DNA from: JADJXV01 sp046328995
GTDB lineage: Bacteria; Bacteroidota; Ignavibacteria; Kapaibacteriales; UBA961
Length of the DNA: 64,000 bases
Assembly: GCA_046328995.1 (NCBI GenBank)
Contig: JAXLVN010000002.1
Span: 806,001-870,000, forward strand
Reading direction: 5' to 3'
Shown: positions 63,041-64,000 of the stretch, in pieces
Layout of the letters: each line of letters starts with the position of its first letter
How positions within the stretch are numbered: the first letter of the stretch is position 1
Made by a program: the position numbers and the translations under genes
The notes under the pieces: model-generated
The model's database searches: none
What the model saw: only the letters and a program-made list of their open reading frames with translations
Told to the model about the DNA's origin: nothing

Positions 63041-64000
63041 TTAGCGAATGACCGATACCGGCACCGATACCGTGCGTGCGCCAATACGGATAATGGCTTG
63101 ATACATACCACGTGCGATAGTTTCGGGAAGTGGTATTCTCACCAAAAGCGGTGCGCCGGACTCGACCGAAAAATCAGATGTTGATACAGTCTCACCAAGC
63201 ATTGTCACCAGACGGATATCGCCGGGCGATGTAACGGCTGACGATATCATAACACTTGCCGAGGTGGCTGCAGGATTGGGAAATACCCGTGCCGAAAAGT
63301 CGGCGGAAGCGGGGGAGTCGTCCACCCCGCTCGAACCGCTGACAGAGGCCAGAAGGGTGACTTCTGTTGTCATTCCGGTCGTATTACTTGTAAATTCCAG
63401 TGTTGCTTCCTTGTCACCGTTTTTTGTGGACAGGCAGCTGACGGTGAACGTTTTTGACGCCCCCGGCTCAATCGTGACCGAATCTTTCATGACAATTTGA
63501 AAGGAAGATGCATCGAAGCCGGAAATTTTCATTGCGCCGATTCCAAGCGGGCTGCCGCCGACATTCGTGATGAGAAAAGTGGTGTCTTTTTGTGCGGAAT
63601 TTTTGACGGTCCCGAAATCTATCGTTTGCTTTTGCACGCACAGCACGGGAGCCAGAGTATTGCGGTACATGTCTTCCGAGGTACCGACGAGGAAATTACC
63701 CACCGAATCAATACCGAGTGCGGTGACGGATGTGCTCTTGAGGCCGGAGTAAATCTGCGTCCACGCACGCCCATTGTCGGCCGAATAATAAACACCCTCG
63801 CCTTTGACGCCGGCATAAAGCTTGCCGTCACGCGAGGCGACGATGGACGTCACGGTAGAGCTGCCGAACCCTGTGTTGAGAATTTCTTCCCATGTTTTGC
63901 CATCATCCTTGCTGCGATAAACGCCGTAATTCGTTCCTGTATAAAGAGTACCTGCCGGATCCTGATAAAGACAGGCAATATTCCGTATGGTTACTTCATT
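63041..64000 (-). CDS. T9SS-sorted secreted protein with propeller-like repeats (5' end outside the window)
   Basis: Open from the right edge to the stop at 63041, at least 319 residues. Repeats of the sortilin/BNR type are visible (GTLYTGTNYGVYRSKDDG, GKLYAGVKGEGVYYSADNG). A choice-of-anchor-D-like domain (IDFGTVKNSAQKDTTFLITN) and a type IX sorting domain (VFPNPAATSASVMI to VSVPVSVIR) follow. A GTG at 63853 is not the true start. The nadD start lies four bases after its stop, so they may be co-transcribed. Confidence 0.85.
   Translation of the reverse strand, partial: NEVTIRNIACLYQDPAGTLYTGTNYGVYRSKDDGKTWEEILNTGFGSSTVTSIVASRDGKLYAGVKGEGVYYSADNGRAWTQIYSGLKSTSVTALGIDSVGNFLVGTSEDMYRNTLAPVLCVQKQTIDFGTVKNSAQKDTTFLITNVGGSPLGIGAMKISGFDASSFQIVMKDSVTIEPGASKTFTVSCLSTKNGDKEATLEFTSNTTGMTTEVTLLASVSGSSGVDDSPASADFSARVFPNPAATSASVMISSAVTSPGDIRLVTMLGETVSTSDFSVESGAPLLVRIPLPETIARGMYQAIIRIGARTVSVPVSVIR

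Overview
The window reads as a chromosome fragment from the Bacteroidota/FCB group, plausibly a Kapabacteria- or Ignavibacteria-like lineage. This rests on type IX secretion C-terminal sorting domains on six secreted proteins, mostly ORFs without a strong Shine-Dalgarno, and a recurrent TAnnTTTG(CGGC) promoter -7 motif ahead of many genes. No rRNA or ordinary tRNA gene is present, and the species assignment is inference.

Layout. 1-4.3 kb: the 5' part of a DUF1800 gene, a lipoprotein and catalase-peroxidase katG. 4.3-10.2 kb: a run of small minus-strand genes punctuated by about 170-bp REPIN-like repeats. It includes a two-gene cassette of a DUF692/MNIO enzyme and an exported small protein ending in CPPCGRG, a probable uncharacterised RiPP pathway. 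9.3-14.1 kb: pirin, DoxX, an FMN reductase, YdeI-like proteins and a frameshifted four-helix-bundle gene. 14.4-18.9 kb: leucine dehydrogenase, nusB, pdxB and a receiver-histidine kinase. 18.9-25.1 kb: a 1210-residue surface protein, surE and small membrane proteins. 25.2-35.5 kb: five tandem, mostly overlapping class III adenylate cyclases with divergent periplasmic TPR sensors and nearly identical catalytic domains, plus the 3' scrap of a sixth copy. A RAYT-like transposase with flanking hairpins lies at the array's end.

36.2-45.7 kb is an RNA-repair/RNA-quality island: rtcB, an AAA+ ATPase, a Ro60 (TROVE-vWA) gene and a divergent rtcR sigma54 activator. Between ro60 and the AAA+ gene I can fold four Y RNAs. 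Two carry a full circularly permuted tRNA mimic, one a partial mimic and one none. A -24/-12 promoter precedes ro60. rtcB is separated from this transcript by two plus-strand secreted-protein genes and a MITE.

45.7-64 kb: an IS630-type element inserted in a palindromic repeat, an MFS transporter, a sorted endonuclease I, rsmI with a long repetitive RG-rich tail, purC, an AAC(3)-like acetyltransferase, dtd, an LD-carboxypeptidase, a PhoB-type regulator, dienelactone hydrolase, nadD, and a secreted protein running off the right edge. The intergenic DNA is unusually rich in short palindromic repeat families.
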